A stretch of 37,335 bases of DNA from Lachnospiraceae bacterium. GTDB lineage: Bacteria; Bacillota; Clostridia; Lachnospirales; Lachnospiraceae. Shown here piece by piece: positions 8,242 to 16,241 of the stretch (the first letter of the stretch is position 1; every line of letters starts with the position of its first letter). Made by a program: the position numbers and the translations under genes. The notes beneath the pieces were generated by a model. It made no database searches. It was not told where the DNA came from and saw only the letters and a list, made by a program, of their open reading frames with translations. The DNA is taken from the NCBI GenBank assembly GCA_009911195.1, contig QXWV01000071.1, positions 1 through 37,335 on the forward strand, given 5' to 3'.

Positions 8242-9388
8242 CCATTAACCGCTCCAATTCTATAAGTGCATACTCCAATAGCCTGGGCGGCACTCCTTCG
8301 CCCAATATTTCCCGGATTACATTGCTGCTTGCACCATCAGGGATATTCCAGTCATCCGGCAGGGAAGACACCCTCATCAACTCGAAAATGGATAGCACCC
8401 TGGCATCGGACCAGATTCTTTTTTCTTCCAAAGGAGAATCTATAATTACCCGTCCGGGATGCCCGTTTTCCTGCGAACCGATGCGGCTGGTGTATCTGGT
8501 TACCGTATAGGCAGGCTTATCCCACCACTGACGTTTGTACGTGTTTTTGTACCCTTTGGATTTCGTTCCGTCGGAAAGGGTAGGGTAGTAAATTTCGTTG
8601 TTCCACGCAGAGCAGCCTTCCGGTGTATGCATCATGGCAATCACATGCCTATACTTATGCCTGGGAGGGTAATGCCACTTGGAAATTTTCAGCCCTTCTT
8701 CTTTCTTCTTATAAAAGTCCGGAAACAGTTTCAGCCTCGCCTCTTCCGTAATATCCGTAACGTCCGGGTCTAAGGCCGGCAAATCCCCAATCACATCCCT
8801 CATCGTTGGGATTTTATCCATTGGAGCAGGAAATTCCCATTGAATCCCCGTTCCCTTATGGGATAGCAGGTACACACACCGCTCCCTGGATTGGGCAACT
8901 CCGTAGTTCATGGCATTTACAATGTTATTTACATTAAAATGGTACCTGTCTGCCAGTTCATTTTTCAAATATTCATCTATTAATATCCACTTTCCGTCAA
9001 CCTCAATACTGGTCTGCAAAATTTCCGGCACATTTTCAATAATAACGAAAAGCGGATTTAATAACTTGATTGCTTCCACAACATTAATCACCAATCTGTT
9101 GCGGGGGTCATCTTTCTGCTGTTTACCGGCAGTGCTCATGCCCTGGCAGGGCGGTGTTGCTATCAGGAAATTGCAGCCTTCCTTCCTGGCCGCTTCTATG
9201 ATACTGTCAAAAATTTTCTTATCTGTAATGTCGCCTTCAATCATATTGGCCAAGGGGTATAAATGCTTGTATATTTTAACCCTCTCCGGCAAACGTTCCG
9301 ATGCAACCCTCACAACAATACCATGTTTTTCAAAATAGGTTTCGGCAACGCCTGCACTGGAAAATAATGATAAAGCTTTGTAGTCCAT
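8228..9388 (-). CDS. DNA (cytosine-5-)-methyltransferase, first of a pair
   Basis: A C5 methyltransferase of 386 residues. Motif I is LFSSAGVAE (Ser in place of the first Gly of FxGxG), motif IV ATPPCQGMS contains catalytic Cys81, motif VI is IENV (117-120), motif VIII is QSRER (166-170), and motif X is GEGVPP about 20 residues from the end. The stretch between motifs VIII and IX should hold the target recognition domain and differs from its paralogue. It begins 28 bases after the antitoxin stop with AAAGGATAAAATT before the ATG and no terminator in the gap, so it is probably read from the toxin-antitoxin promoter. It would protect host DNA against the two nuclease subunits downstream. Confidence 0.93.
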   Translation of the reverse strand: MDYKALSLFSSAGVAETYFEKHGIVVRVASERLPERVKIYKHLYPLANMIEGDITDKKIFDSIIEAARKEGCNFLIATPPCQGMSTAGKQQKDDPRNRLVINVVEAIKLLNPLFVIIENVPEILQTSIEVDGKWILIDEYLKNELADRYHFNVNNIVNAMNYGVAQSRERCVYLLSHKGTGIQWEFPAPMDKIPTMRDVIGDLPALDPDVTDITEEARLKLFPDFYKKKEEGLKISKWHYPPRHKYRHVIAMMHTPEGCSAWNNEIYYPTLSDGTKSKGYKNTYKRQWWDKPAYTVTRYTSRIGSQENGHPGRVIIDSPLEEKRIWSDARVLSIFELMRVSSLPDDWNIPDGASSNVIREILGEGVPPRLLEYALIELERLMDGRN

Positions 9389-9416
9389 AATTTTATCCTT
9401 TTATCCTGTTCCAAAA

Positions 9417-10421
9417 TCAGTCCAACCGGATATCCTTCGCAAAGGAATACGAAATAACCTCCCCCTGCTTTGTCGAAGTATATCCTTTTTCCCTATGGGA
9501 ATAGTTTGAAATTTCCGCGGAGCCAAAATCAGCAAATTTCTCATATATCCGTTCAAGAACCGAAAGTTCAGATTCGGAAAGAACCCCCTCTGAAATTTCA
9601 CTATCCGGTATTACCTGATGCTTTTCATACCCATTGTCAAATTCCACCTCTATATGTGCAATCTCATCAGCCTCCATCATGCCAAACAAAAGGTCATAAT
9701 TCTTGGGAACTGGTCCATATGGGAGATGGACATACCTTGCACCGGATATTGAAATGCCATTCTCCCGATAAAAAACAAAGTCTGAATAATTCAACAGTTT
9801 CAACAGCTTAACCTTCAATAGTCCGGCGCTTTTCTTTGCAAAAAATAAGACCATCGCACAGAATTTTTCATAGTCAAAAGGCTTAAATCCATTTTCAACG
9901 GATGGCATTTCACTAAAAAACAGATTAACGAGCTTGTTGCCCGCATGGTATTCGGAATCCTGCTCCAGCTTATCCACCGTTTTAAGCAATTTCTCTTTCT
10001 GATTATCATCCAGCATCACTTCATTTTCCGTCAGATATATTCTCATATTCTCCGGATTCCGCAGAAAAAGGAGCAGGCTGTTATGAGCCTTATCCTGTAT
10101 AGAGCCATTCTCATACCTGTGGACCGTTTTATCCCCCCAGTTAAGAAGTTTGGCGAAACTCCTCTGGCTAAAACCATACTGCACCCTTATCTTTTTAATT
10201 TCATCCGGAAACAAAAGCTTATGTCTCCTGCGGTATTCATTATATGCCTTTACTAATGTGGCATTATCCAGTTCTTCGCAAAAGAATTCCTCCCCACATC
10301 CTGCACATACCAAGACCTTCGCATCAACCTCTATCCTTTCTCCGCACACCTCATAAGTTTCTTTTCTGCTTATCACCTTCGTCTCGACATCTCTTCCGCA
10401 TTCTTCGCAATACTTCTTCAT
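9417..10421 (-). CDS. MqsA-like antitoxin with Panacea (DUF4065/SocA) domain
   Basis: A 334-residue protein with three recognisable parts. Residues 1-50 form a zinc ribbon with CxxC pairs at 5/8 and 39/42. Residues 72-108 form an Xre-type helix-turn-helix (FSQRSFAKLLNWGDKTVHRYENG). Residues 185-315 match the Panacea/DUF4065 domain (KLLKLLNYSDF, HLPYGPVPKNYD, a late SHRE). The first two parts resemble MqsA; Panacea domains neutralise diverse toxins as antitoxin modules. It lies 17 bases after the MqsR-like toxin gene with an AAGGAGG ribosome binding site. Expected roles are to bind the toxin and repress the promoter. Because it directly precedes four restriction-modification genes, it may also regulate them (inference). 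Confidence 0.84.
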   Translation of the reverse strand: MKKYCEECGRDVETKVISRKETYEVCGERIEVDAKVLVCAGCGEEFFCEELDNATLVKAYNEYRRRHKLLFPDEIKKIRVQYGFSQRSFAKLLNWGDKTVHRYENGSIQDKAHNSLLLFLRNPENMRIYLTENEVMLDDNQKEKLLKTVDKLEQDSEYHAGNKLVNLFFSEMPSVENGFKPFDYEKFCAMVLFFAKKSAGLLKVKLLKLLNYSDFVFYRENGISISGARYVHLPYGPVPKNYDLLFGMMEADEIAHIEVEFDNGYEKHQVIPDSEISEGVLSESELSVLERIYEKFADFGSAEISNYSHREKGYTSTKQGEVISYSFAKDIRLD

Positions 10422-10438
10422 TGACGCCCTCCTTATCC

Positions 10439-10771
10439 CTAAGCAAAATCATCCTCATGAAATCCCAGGCATTTCAGAATATCTTCGTCATTTTCCTGCA
10501 CTATCTTCACTTTTATGTAGAATTGTATGCCATCAATATTTTTCTTAAATTCCCAAATATGGCCGGGCCTGGCTGCGTCATAATCTTGTTTAGGCCCTTT
10601 ATAATAATTCCCAATGGACAGCCCTAAAATCTCATCTTTTGCATCGGCAATGGTAAAGCCATGCTGCGCTAGTGCCTGCATATTTTTTCTCCTAGGAACA
10701 AAATCATATTTTCCTGCTGACACGAGTATTTTTACCTTTTCAAGAAATGAAACCAATTGGGGATTGCCCAC
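10439..10771 (-). CDS. MqsR-like toxin (mRNA interferase family)
   Basis: A 110-residue protein resembling MqsR. It has an N-terminal helix with LVSAGKYDF, a middle segment with ILGLSIGNYYKGPKQD, and a C-terminal sheet FYIKVKIV, in the same order as E. coli MqsR (LVNAG, IIGLSESDFYKS, VYLKITVI). MqsR is a RelE-fold ribonuclease that cleaves mRNA, mostly at GCU. The start is GTG at 10771, seven bases after a perfect GGAGGT. A near-consensus promoter lies directly upstream, and the antitoxin gene follows, so the toxin-first order of mqsRA is kept. Catalytic residues cannot be assigned with certainty by eye. Confidence 0.78.
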   Translation of the reverse strand: MGNPQLVSFLEKVKILVSAGKYDFVPRRKNMQALAQHGFTIADAKDEILGLSIGNYYKGPKQDYDAARPGHIWEFKKNIDGIQFYIKVKIVQENDEDILKCLGFHEDDFA

Positions 10772-10793
10772 TTAAATACCTCCGTATATTTAC

Positions 10794-10821
10794 ATTATAG
10801 CCACATAATCCAATATGTCAA
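10794..10821 (-). promoter_or_regulatory. Sigma-A promoter of the toxin-antitoxin / restriction cluster
   Basis: TTGACA (10816-10821) and TATAAT (10794-10799), both perfect on the minus strand, are separated by 16 bases. GGAGGT and the GTG start of the toxin follow within about 25 bases. It is the only promoter of this quality seen before the next five genes. Confidence 0.8.
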
Positions 10822-10852
10822 CAAAATGCGGTCATATAACCGCATTTTGTTG
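10819..10852. promoter_or_regulatory. Perfect 14-bp inverted repeat, operator and/or terminator
   Basis: CAACAAAATGCGGT (10819-10832) and its exact reverse complement (10839-10852) flank a six-base loop. It starts three bases after the sortase stop codon and its near arm overlaps the TTGACA box of the toxin-antitoxin promoter by three bases. It may terminate the sortase transcript (the 3' arm contains TTTTGTTG, though no clean T-run follows), serve as the antitoxin operator, or both. Confidence 0.7.
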
Positions 10853-10855
10853 GTG

Positions 10856-11653
10856 TCATTGATTCTGTTCCTCCGTCAGCACTGCCTCCACTAAAAGCCT
10901 TCTCTCTGCCCTGTCGCTGTAGCAAGTAGACAGCACAAGGATTTTATCCCCTTCCGATATCTCTATTTCTTCCCTGAAATTCCCTTCGCATTTTCTCACA
11001 TCGGCCAAATGTCTCCGGACTTCTATACTTTTTGTAAAATCATATACATAAGGCAAAAGTTCATCGGAAAAATCTACCGCAGCAAAAATTTCATAGGTAA
11101 ACGTTTTCTCAGGCGTCTCAATGATTACCTGGCGATTTTGGGCGAAAAAATCTTTGTCGGCAAAAAAATGCAAACCGCTGAACATCTCTCCGTTTTTCAT
11201 GTTATGCCCATATAAAACGGTAACAGAATCCATAAAATCCCGGCCATTGACAGGCTGGGAATAAATAACCCCGGGAAGCCCTTCCGTCAAATCCACTTGA
11301 TGGTCAAGATAGAAATTATCATAAGGGTCTTTTGCATCCCCTTTTTGTAGAACCGGATAATCAATTTTAGTTCCTGGAATGGTAATCCAGGCATAAATAT
11401 CCGGATTCTGCTCCTCTAATTGTTCAAAGTTGAGCTTCGTTGCACCCAATGCTTCCCCAATCTCCACTATGTCAGCCGATGAAGGCCCCGGCAGCTTTGT
11501 TGTATCAGCATTATTTTCCAAATGACTGGCATTTTCCAAATTTCCTGTGCCCGTACCCCCAAAAGTTCCTCCATAAAAGCCACTTAAGGAAACCGCAGCG
11601 CCAAAACCCAGGAGGAGGAGGGCTGATAATATTTGTTCTTTTCCAAATTTCAT
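10856..11653 (-). CDS. Class B sortase
   Basis: A membrane-anchored transpeptidase of 265 residues. It has an N-terminal membrane segment (residues 8-26), a linker of about 50 residues, then the sortase fold. Catalytic residues are visible: His150 in LYGHNM, Cys244 in LVLSTC and an Arg at 251/252 just before LLVEAVL. The NPDIYAWITIPGTKIDYPVLQ stretch is typical of class B enzymes in Clostridia. It lies 115 bases downstream of a large secreted protein ending in SPKTGE, which resembles the (S/N)PxTG motif of clostridial class B sortases, so that protein is the likely substrate. The ribosome binding site upstream of the ATG is weak. Confidence 0.92.
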   Translation of the reverse strand: MKFGKEQILSALLLLGFGAAVSLSGFYGGTFGGTGTGNLENASHLENNADTTKLPGPSSADIVEIGEALGATKLNFEQLEEQNPDIYAWITIPGTKIDYPVLQKGDAKDPYDNFYLDHQVDLTEGLPGVIYSQPVNGRDFMDSVTVLYGHNMKNGEMFSGLHFFADKDFFAQNRQVIIETPEKTFTYEIFAAVDFSDELLPYVYDFTKSIEVRRHLADVRKCEGNFREEIEISEGDKILVLSTCYSDRAERRLLVEAVLTEEQNQ

Positions 11654-11701
11654 CTTTTATCCCATTTCTGCACTGCTTTTGCACTCAAATAAATAGGAAT
11701 C

Positions 11702-11740
11702 CAGCAAGTTTGCGGATGCAGCGCAGACGCAAGCTTGCTG
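11702..11740. repeat. 13-bp inverted repeat between surface protein and sortase genes
   Basis: CAGCAAGTTTGCG (11702-11714) pairs with CGCAAGCTTGCTG (11728-11740) with one mismatch. It is not followed by a T-run on the minus strand, so it may be an RNA-processing or partial-attenuation hairpin inside a two-gene transcript. Confidence 0.55.
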
Positions 11741-11768
11741 AAAGGAAAGGTTGGCAAATCTTCCCCTC

Positions 11769-14700
11769 CTACTCTCCTGTTTTCGGACTCTTTGGCTTTT
11801 CGTTTTCCATATCTGCCATTATACTGGCAGCCAAAACCACTTTGTCTTCCGCTTTGGCAATAAAGTCTGCCTCCTGCTTGCCATCAGAACCGCTATTGGA
11901 GATATTATTTTCATTATCATTATTATTTTCGCTACCATTATTATTTTCGTCTTCTGATGACCCTTTTTCAATCACTACCACATAATCGGACGCATGGGAA
12001 AAGGACAAACTAATATTGCCGTCTTCCTCAATCTCCCCAGCATCTCTATATATCAACATTCCGGCGCTGTCATAGTAATATAGCCTCCCTGTGCTGCCGC
12101 TATGCTGGCTGCCTAGATTCACGGTAAGGTCCGCCCGGAATCCAAATTCTCCATCATGGATAAGGGAAATCTGAGTGGCGGGATTCCCTTCCGCAAGCGA
12201 ATCCACGATAGCAGGCGGGATGACATCCGTATCCACTATTACTTCCAAATCAATATCCTTTAAATTAGATGCTGCTACATCAGTCCCTCCAATGGTCCAG
12301 CTATAAGAACCCATATCAAGAACAATACTCACTTCTTTGCCTTGAATGGCTTCCAAGACTTCCTTCGGCACTACTGTGGCTTTTTTCATATCTACATGAA
12401 GCGTATGCCCGCTTCCTCCCTGCTCTATATCAGCTATGATTTTTTCAATTTCTTCCGCTGTAAGCTTTCCTCCGGACGGTTCTTGTTCCGTTCCATCTTT
12501 CAGCTTTACATCGGCCGCAAGGAATTCCTTATCTCCGGTAATCGTCACCGTTTCCCCTTTGTCATACCCTTCCCATAAAATATCCGTATATTTTTCGTTT
12601 TCCACGGGCAGTTCAAAATGAAAGCCTCTATCTACCACCACGTATTCATATACATCATGCGGGTATTTCAGAATCACTACGCAGTTATCGTACTGTGCCT
12701 GAATATTGAATTTTTTATATCTTGCAATATCTATGCCTGATGTACCTTTCCAATTTGACAGAATGAGCCCTTTCAAATGACTTATTTCTTTAAGGGTCTC
12801 CGTAACTTCTTTCCCAACGGCAGCATAGGAGAGATTTTCTCCATCAAAAAGCATTAGCCTGCTCTCGGAGACAAGTTTCCCGTCTTCCCCCCGATAAGTA
12901 TAAGATACATCAGCCGTGGTCTTTCCCTTGTATACCGCTGTCACATATAGGTTTGTCATATCATGGGTCAGAGCTTCTCCACCGTCAATCCCCGGCAAAG
13001 CCCATCTTTCAAATTCCATCCCTTCCGGCGCTTTTGGGCCTTCCAACGCAGCCAGGGCATCGTTAATAGCAGTTCCCCTCTTATATGTTTTTGGAGTCGA
13101 TTTGGAAACTTCATTTCCATTTTCGTCCAAATACCTCATATGCCATGCCACCAGACAGTCATCATACACTGCTTCTACGCCAACGTAAGCAATATCCGAT
13201 ACCTGTGTCATCTCATCCACAGAACCATCCAGCTTATAGCTTAGAATAAGTTCTTCGTTGGCATCTTCCGGAAGCACAAGGGAATCCAGCATTTCCCCAT
13301 ACGTCGCATCTTTATCCACGAACTGGGGTACGATTGCCATTTTCAGCCCTTCATCTTTGGACACATAGGTCAGGACTACATTGACGCAGCATTTATCATA
13401 TGAAGCAAAAAAGCAATACGAAAGGTTAGGGGTATTTGGAAAAAGCCTCTGTTCATCTTCATCTACTATTTCGGCCCACTCGTCAGTCCACGTAACATTC
13501 ACCCCTTCCGCCGGCGGTGACGGCCATATGCCCAGTTCTTTTAGCGACCCCCTTCTTCCTACATTTTTTACTATCTCATTATACATTAAATAGTCATAGA
13601 TAAAACTGCCGTTTTCCTGACGCACTAAGCCAAAAAATGAAAAACTGATATCCTTCACATCTTCCCTGTAAGTGCCATCAGTTTTTACTTTGTAATACCA
13701 CGGGCAAGTATCCCTCCAATCTGGTTTAAAATCCGACAGTTCGGTACGATATCCTTTTTTATCAGTTATATATAAATCGGCCAGCATCCATTCACACGGA
13801 TAAGTTTCACTGTTTATTCGAATGATGCCAACATATTCTTTCGCATTCTCATTGTAATACATCGTTACCCGTTCAGTACCGGAAACATATGATGCCTGGG
13901 GAGTAAATGTGGCATATGCTGTAGCAGAAGGATTTATTTCATTTACTTTCACGGATATTGTAACATTTTCCCCCGGCTGCACCCATTGGCTGTTTTTATC
14001 AATGGTAATGCTTTCAATGACAGGGGCTTCATTATCCTCTACATATCCATCCGGGTCTACCGTAAAATACCATGGGCGGGCCGTTTCCCAATCCTCCCTA
14101 AAATCCGACAAAGTCGACCTGTTTCCATTTGCATCGGATACGCTTATATGGGAAAGCGTCCATTCCGTCGGGTATGTATCTTGTGTAATGTCGATGGTTA
14201 CTGAATATTCCATCGTGATTCTATCTAACCGCAAATTATAGTTTAGCGTGGATGCCTCCGGGGATTCCGGCTCAAATTGTGCATACATCCAGGATGACGG
14301 ATGCTCTTCCTCAACTTCCACCTTCAAAGTAATTCTTTCCCCTGCTTTTACCATCTGCCCGTTTTTATCAATCGTAATGTTCTTAATTACTGGTTTATCT
14401 GTATCATAGTTATCATTCACAACTGTAAACTTTAAATTTTTATCCGGTTCTATTTCATTTGGATATATATGATAATAAACGTTCTCTCCCACATGTACTA
14501 CAATATAATTCACTTCCCATTCTGATGGATAAGTATTATCCTTAACCGTAAAAGTGCCTGTTACCGTCTGGGTTTCGGAATCGTAATCCATAGATATCTC
14601 TTCGGAATGCCACTCACTGTTTTCACATGGCTGTAAAAATAGCCTTATCCATTTTTCCTCTTCTATCCCCTGGCATTCAAGGCGGGCTGTGTAAGTTACC

Positions 14701-15359
14701 GTATCCCCTACCCGCAAATTCCCGTCTGGATTAGAAGAATTTCTTTGTATTTGAAAGTCAGACATGGATACTGCCCTGCTATTGTCAAGGGTAAATGTAT
14801 AAAAATGCTCCCCTTCCGGCCTAATATCTATTTCCAAATAATTTTTTGCATTGTCCTCTAACATGATTTTTGAAACATAATATTCTCCTTCATAACCTGT
14901 AAGCTCACTGCAAGGAAATGTCCCTGTATACAGATTTCCGCCTGTATGCTGCAATTTCACCCTCTTTTCATTATAGCCATCCCTCCGTGATATTCTTATA
15001 TCAATAAGACTAATGCCGCTTTCCGCATCATAAGCTGACAAGTTAAAATGAAGGGTGTCATTCTTAGTCAAAGTTTTTCCGTTTTCTTCCAATTCAAAAC
15101 TTTCCATCACTGGCTGGCTAATATCATAAGCAGCAGGCATAATCAAGGCATCCCCCATTTCCGATGCCAGCGGAGTATTGGAAGAAACCGTGTTTGCCGC
15201 AGAAATATCCCTATCTACTGCACTTCCTTCTTTTTGCACCTCACTTTTCATTTCCCGGCCAATCCCCTCCGCTGCCGTACCCTGCATTGGAAATACCGTT
15301 GTTGCTACGATGGACGCTGTCAATAAAATTCCTAAAAATTTTTTTCTGGATTTCATCAT
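11769..15359 (-). CDS. Secreted multi-domain surface protein, likely sortase B substrate
   Basis: A protein of about 1196 residues. The start at 15359 (MMKSRKKFLG) follows GGAGG by eight bases; the frame is open to 15401. A signal peptide ends near GTAAEG. Next come about four Ig-like repeats of roughly 115 residues, seen in repeated blocks such as PVIKNITIDKNG / PVIESITIDKNS, TYPTEW / TYPCEW and SDFREDWETARPWYF / SDFKPDWRDTCPWYY. A central part resembles Listeria-Bacteroides-type repeats (TYKRGTAINDALAAL, FERWALPG). A C-terminal beta-rich domain and an Asn/Gly/Ser-rich linker follow. The final residues are SPKTGE and then the stop; there is no membrane helix or basic tail after the motif, which is unusual for a sortase substrate. 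Adhesion or glycan binding is possible but not shown. Confidence 0.86.
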   Translation of the reverse strand: MMKSRKKFLGILLTASIVATTVFPMQGTAAEGIGREMKSEVQKEGSAVDRDISAANTVSSNTPLASEMGDALIMPAAYDISQPVMESFELEENGKTLTKNDTLHFNLSAYDAESGISLIDIRISRRDGYNEKRVKLQHTGGNLYTGTFPCSELTGYEGEYYVSKIMLEDNAKNYLEIDIRPEGEHFYTFTLDNSRAVSMSDFQIQRNSSNPDGNLRVGDTVTYTARLECQGIEEEKWIRLFLQPCENSEWHSEEISMDYDSETQTVTGTFTVKDNTYPSEWEVNYIVVHVGENVYYHIYPNEIEPDKNLKFTVVNDNYDTDKPVIKNITIDKNGQMVKAGERITLKVEVEEEHPSSWMYAQFEPESPEASTLNYNLRLDRITMEYSVTIDITQDTYPTEWTLSHISVSDANGNRSTLSDFREDWETARPWYFTVDPDGYVEDNEAPVIESITIDKNSQWVQPGENVTISVKVNEINPSATAYATFTPQASYVSGTERVTMYYNENAKEYVGIIRINSETYPCEWMLADLYITDKKGYRTELSDFKPDWRDTCPWYYKVKTDGTYREDVKDISFSFFGLVRQENGSFIYDYLMYNEIVKNVGRRGSLKELGIWPSPPAEGVNVTWTDEWAEIVDEDEQRLFPNTPNLSYCFFASYDKCCVNVVLTYVSKDEGLKMAIVPQFVDKDATYGEMLDSLVLPEDANEELILSYKLDGSVDEMTQVSDIAYVGVEAVYDDCLVAWHMRYLDENGNEVSKSTPKTYKRGTAINDALAALEGPKAPEGMEFERWALPGIDGGEALTHDMTNLYVTAVYKGKTTADVSYTYRGEDGKLVSESRLMLFDGENLSYAAVGKEVTETLKEISHLKGLILSNWKGTSGIDIARYKKFNIQAQYDNCVVILKYPHDVYEYVVVDRGFHFELPVENEKYTDILWEGYDKGETVTITGDKEFLAADVKLKDGTEQEPSGGKLTAEEIEKIIADIEQGGSGHTLHVDMKKATVVPKEVLEAIQGKEVSIVLDMGSYSWTIGGTDVAASNLKDIDLEVIVDTDVIPPAIVDSLAEGNPATQISLIHDGEFGFRADLTVNLGSQHSGSTGRLYYYDSAGMLIYRDAGEIEEDGNISLSFSHASDYVVVIEKGSSEDENNNGSENNNDNENNISNSGSDGKQEADFIAKAEDKVVLAASIMADMENEKPKSPKTGE

Positions 15360-15394
15360 CCAAGATACCTCCTTTGTAAAATGCAATATTTGTA

Positions 15395-15421
15395 ATAACA
15401 TACTTATATGTTATGATTATA
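15395..15421 (-). promoter_or_regulatory. -10 box and adjacent palindrome upstream of the surface protein
   Basis: On the minus strand TATAAT lies at 15416-15421, without a convincing -35. Immediately downstream, ATAACATA (15395-15402) and its inverse TATGTTAT (15407-15414) form an 8-bp palindrome with a four-base spacer, placed over the expected transcription start. This is a plausible repressor operator. Confidence 0.45.
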
Positions 15422-15673
15422 CAATCTTTGACAAAAAAAGGAAGTGTATTCCGATTATTTTTTTGATATTTTAATTTTATTTTTTTGAATCATTATTTTT
15501 AAATAATCTATATGGTATCAGCATACTGGAAAACAGAGCGAATGGATATTATTATTGCCCGGGACTCTTGATATGGTTGAAATTTGGTCAGACACTAGAA
15601 CAGATATGCATTATACATTATATATTTTACAAGAATGGAAATACCATTGTATATCAAAACAAATGCCTAAATT

Positions 15674-15799
15674 GATTCGGATGACAAAAGCATCACCCAC
15701 AGAAGGCTTCTGGCAAAGGTTTTGCACCGTTGTATTCGCACAACTCTTTGTGCGATGTGCCAGAAGCCATCTGCGGGCAGGGCTTTTGATACCCGAATC
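15674..15799. repeat. Long imperfect palindrome in an intergenic region
   Basis: GATTCGG at 15674-15680 pairs with CCGAATC at 15793-15799. Further in, CAAAAGC pairs with GCTTTTG, GGCTTCTGGC with GCCAGAAGCC, and a central GCACAA/TTTGTGC hairpin closes it. The arms are about 50 bases with gaps. The remainder of the gene-free stretch between 15422 and 15673 is AT-rich and shows no gene or clear signal. Confidence 0.65.
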
Positions 15800-15802
15800 C
15801 TA

Positions 15803-15872
15803 TATTAAATATTCCATATTAAATATTCCATATTAAATATTCCATACTAAATATTCCATACTAAATATTTCA
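15803..15872. repeat. Five tandem copies of a 14-bp unit
   Basis: Five head-to-tail copies of TATTAAATATTCCA (two carry TACTAAA, the last ends TTTCA) follow the large palindrome directly and end about 30 bases from the stop of the small membrane protein. A partial sixth copy follows. Confidence 0.9.
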
Positions 15873-15901
15873 TATTAAAGATATCCCGTTATAATGGGGA
15901 A

Positions 15902-16126
15902 TCACTTCTCCTCTTCTGCAACAACAGAAAAAAATTTTGCCATCAGCGGGATATAGGTTGCCACAAAAACAGCTAACGCAATTCCCCCAGCCTGTTTTCT
16001 GCACTTTTCTGGTATCCGCATACCAGCCAAAATCCCTATAGAAAAAAGGCAGAACTTAAGCATAGCTAAATCTTTCCAATCACTTTTCTTTATATACCGG
16101 TCCGCATAATAAAACAATCTCTTCAT
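15902..16126 (-). CDS. Small membrane protein, conserved in Lachnospiraceae-type genomes
   Basis: A 74-residue protein with a basic N-terminus (KRLFYYADRYIKKSDWKD) and two likely membrane segments (about 22-36 and 48-65). Its start has a perfect AAAGGAGG ribosome binding site, which makes it a real gene despite its size. Similar short proteins are often labelled 'permease of phosphate ABC transporter' in clostridial genomes, but nothing in the sequence supports transport function. It stands alone between two repeat-rich gaps. Confidence 0.75.
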   Translation of the reverse strand: MKRLFYYADRYIKKSDWKDLAMLKFCLFSIGILAGMRIPEKCRKQAGGIALAVFVATYIPLMAKFFSVVAEEEK

Positions 16127-16209
16127 CTCGATATCCTCCTTTCCCGTGTCTTTATTTTATCCTAAATTCAGCCACAAGGCAAGGAGAGGAATTTTACAAT
16201 TGTTACAAA

Positions 16210-16241
16210 TTTATACCAAAAGACATCTGGTACTATGTCAA
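16210..16241 (-). promoter_or_regulatory. Candidate extended -10 promoter of the small membrane protein
   Basis: TGGTATAAA on the minus strand (TATAAA at 16210-16215) gives an extended -10 box. A perfect TTGACA lies at 16236-16241, but the 20-base spacing is too long for a normal promoter. The region 16242-16375 shows a short tandem GGTGGCAAAT pair and nothing else. Confidence 0.35.

Noticed and set aside
3388-9388. Classical McrBC system
   Set aside because: Two C5 methyltransferases are present and the nuclease subunit matches the LlaJI type rather than McrC, so the system should cut unmethylated rather than methylated DNA.
11653-11768. Frameshifted C-terminal membrane anchor of the surface protein
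   Set aside because: All three minus-strand frames after the stop were read; none gives a hydrophobic segment followed by basic residues.
15555-15836. Plus-strand open frame of 93 codons
   Set aside because: It runs through the long palindrome and into the 14-bp tandem repeats, has no ribosome binding site, and its predicted protein resembles no family.
16236-16241. TTGACA as -35 of a standard promoter for the small membrane protein
   Set aside because: The nearest -10 (TATAAA) is 20 bases away, outside the normal spacing; only an extended -10 promoter is plausible.
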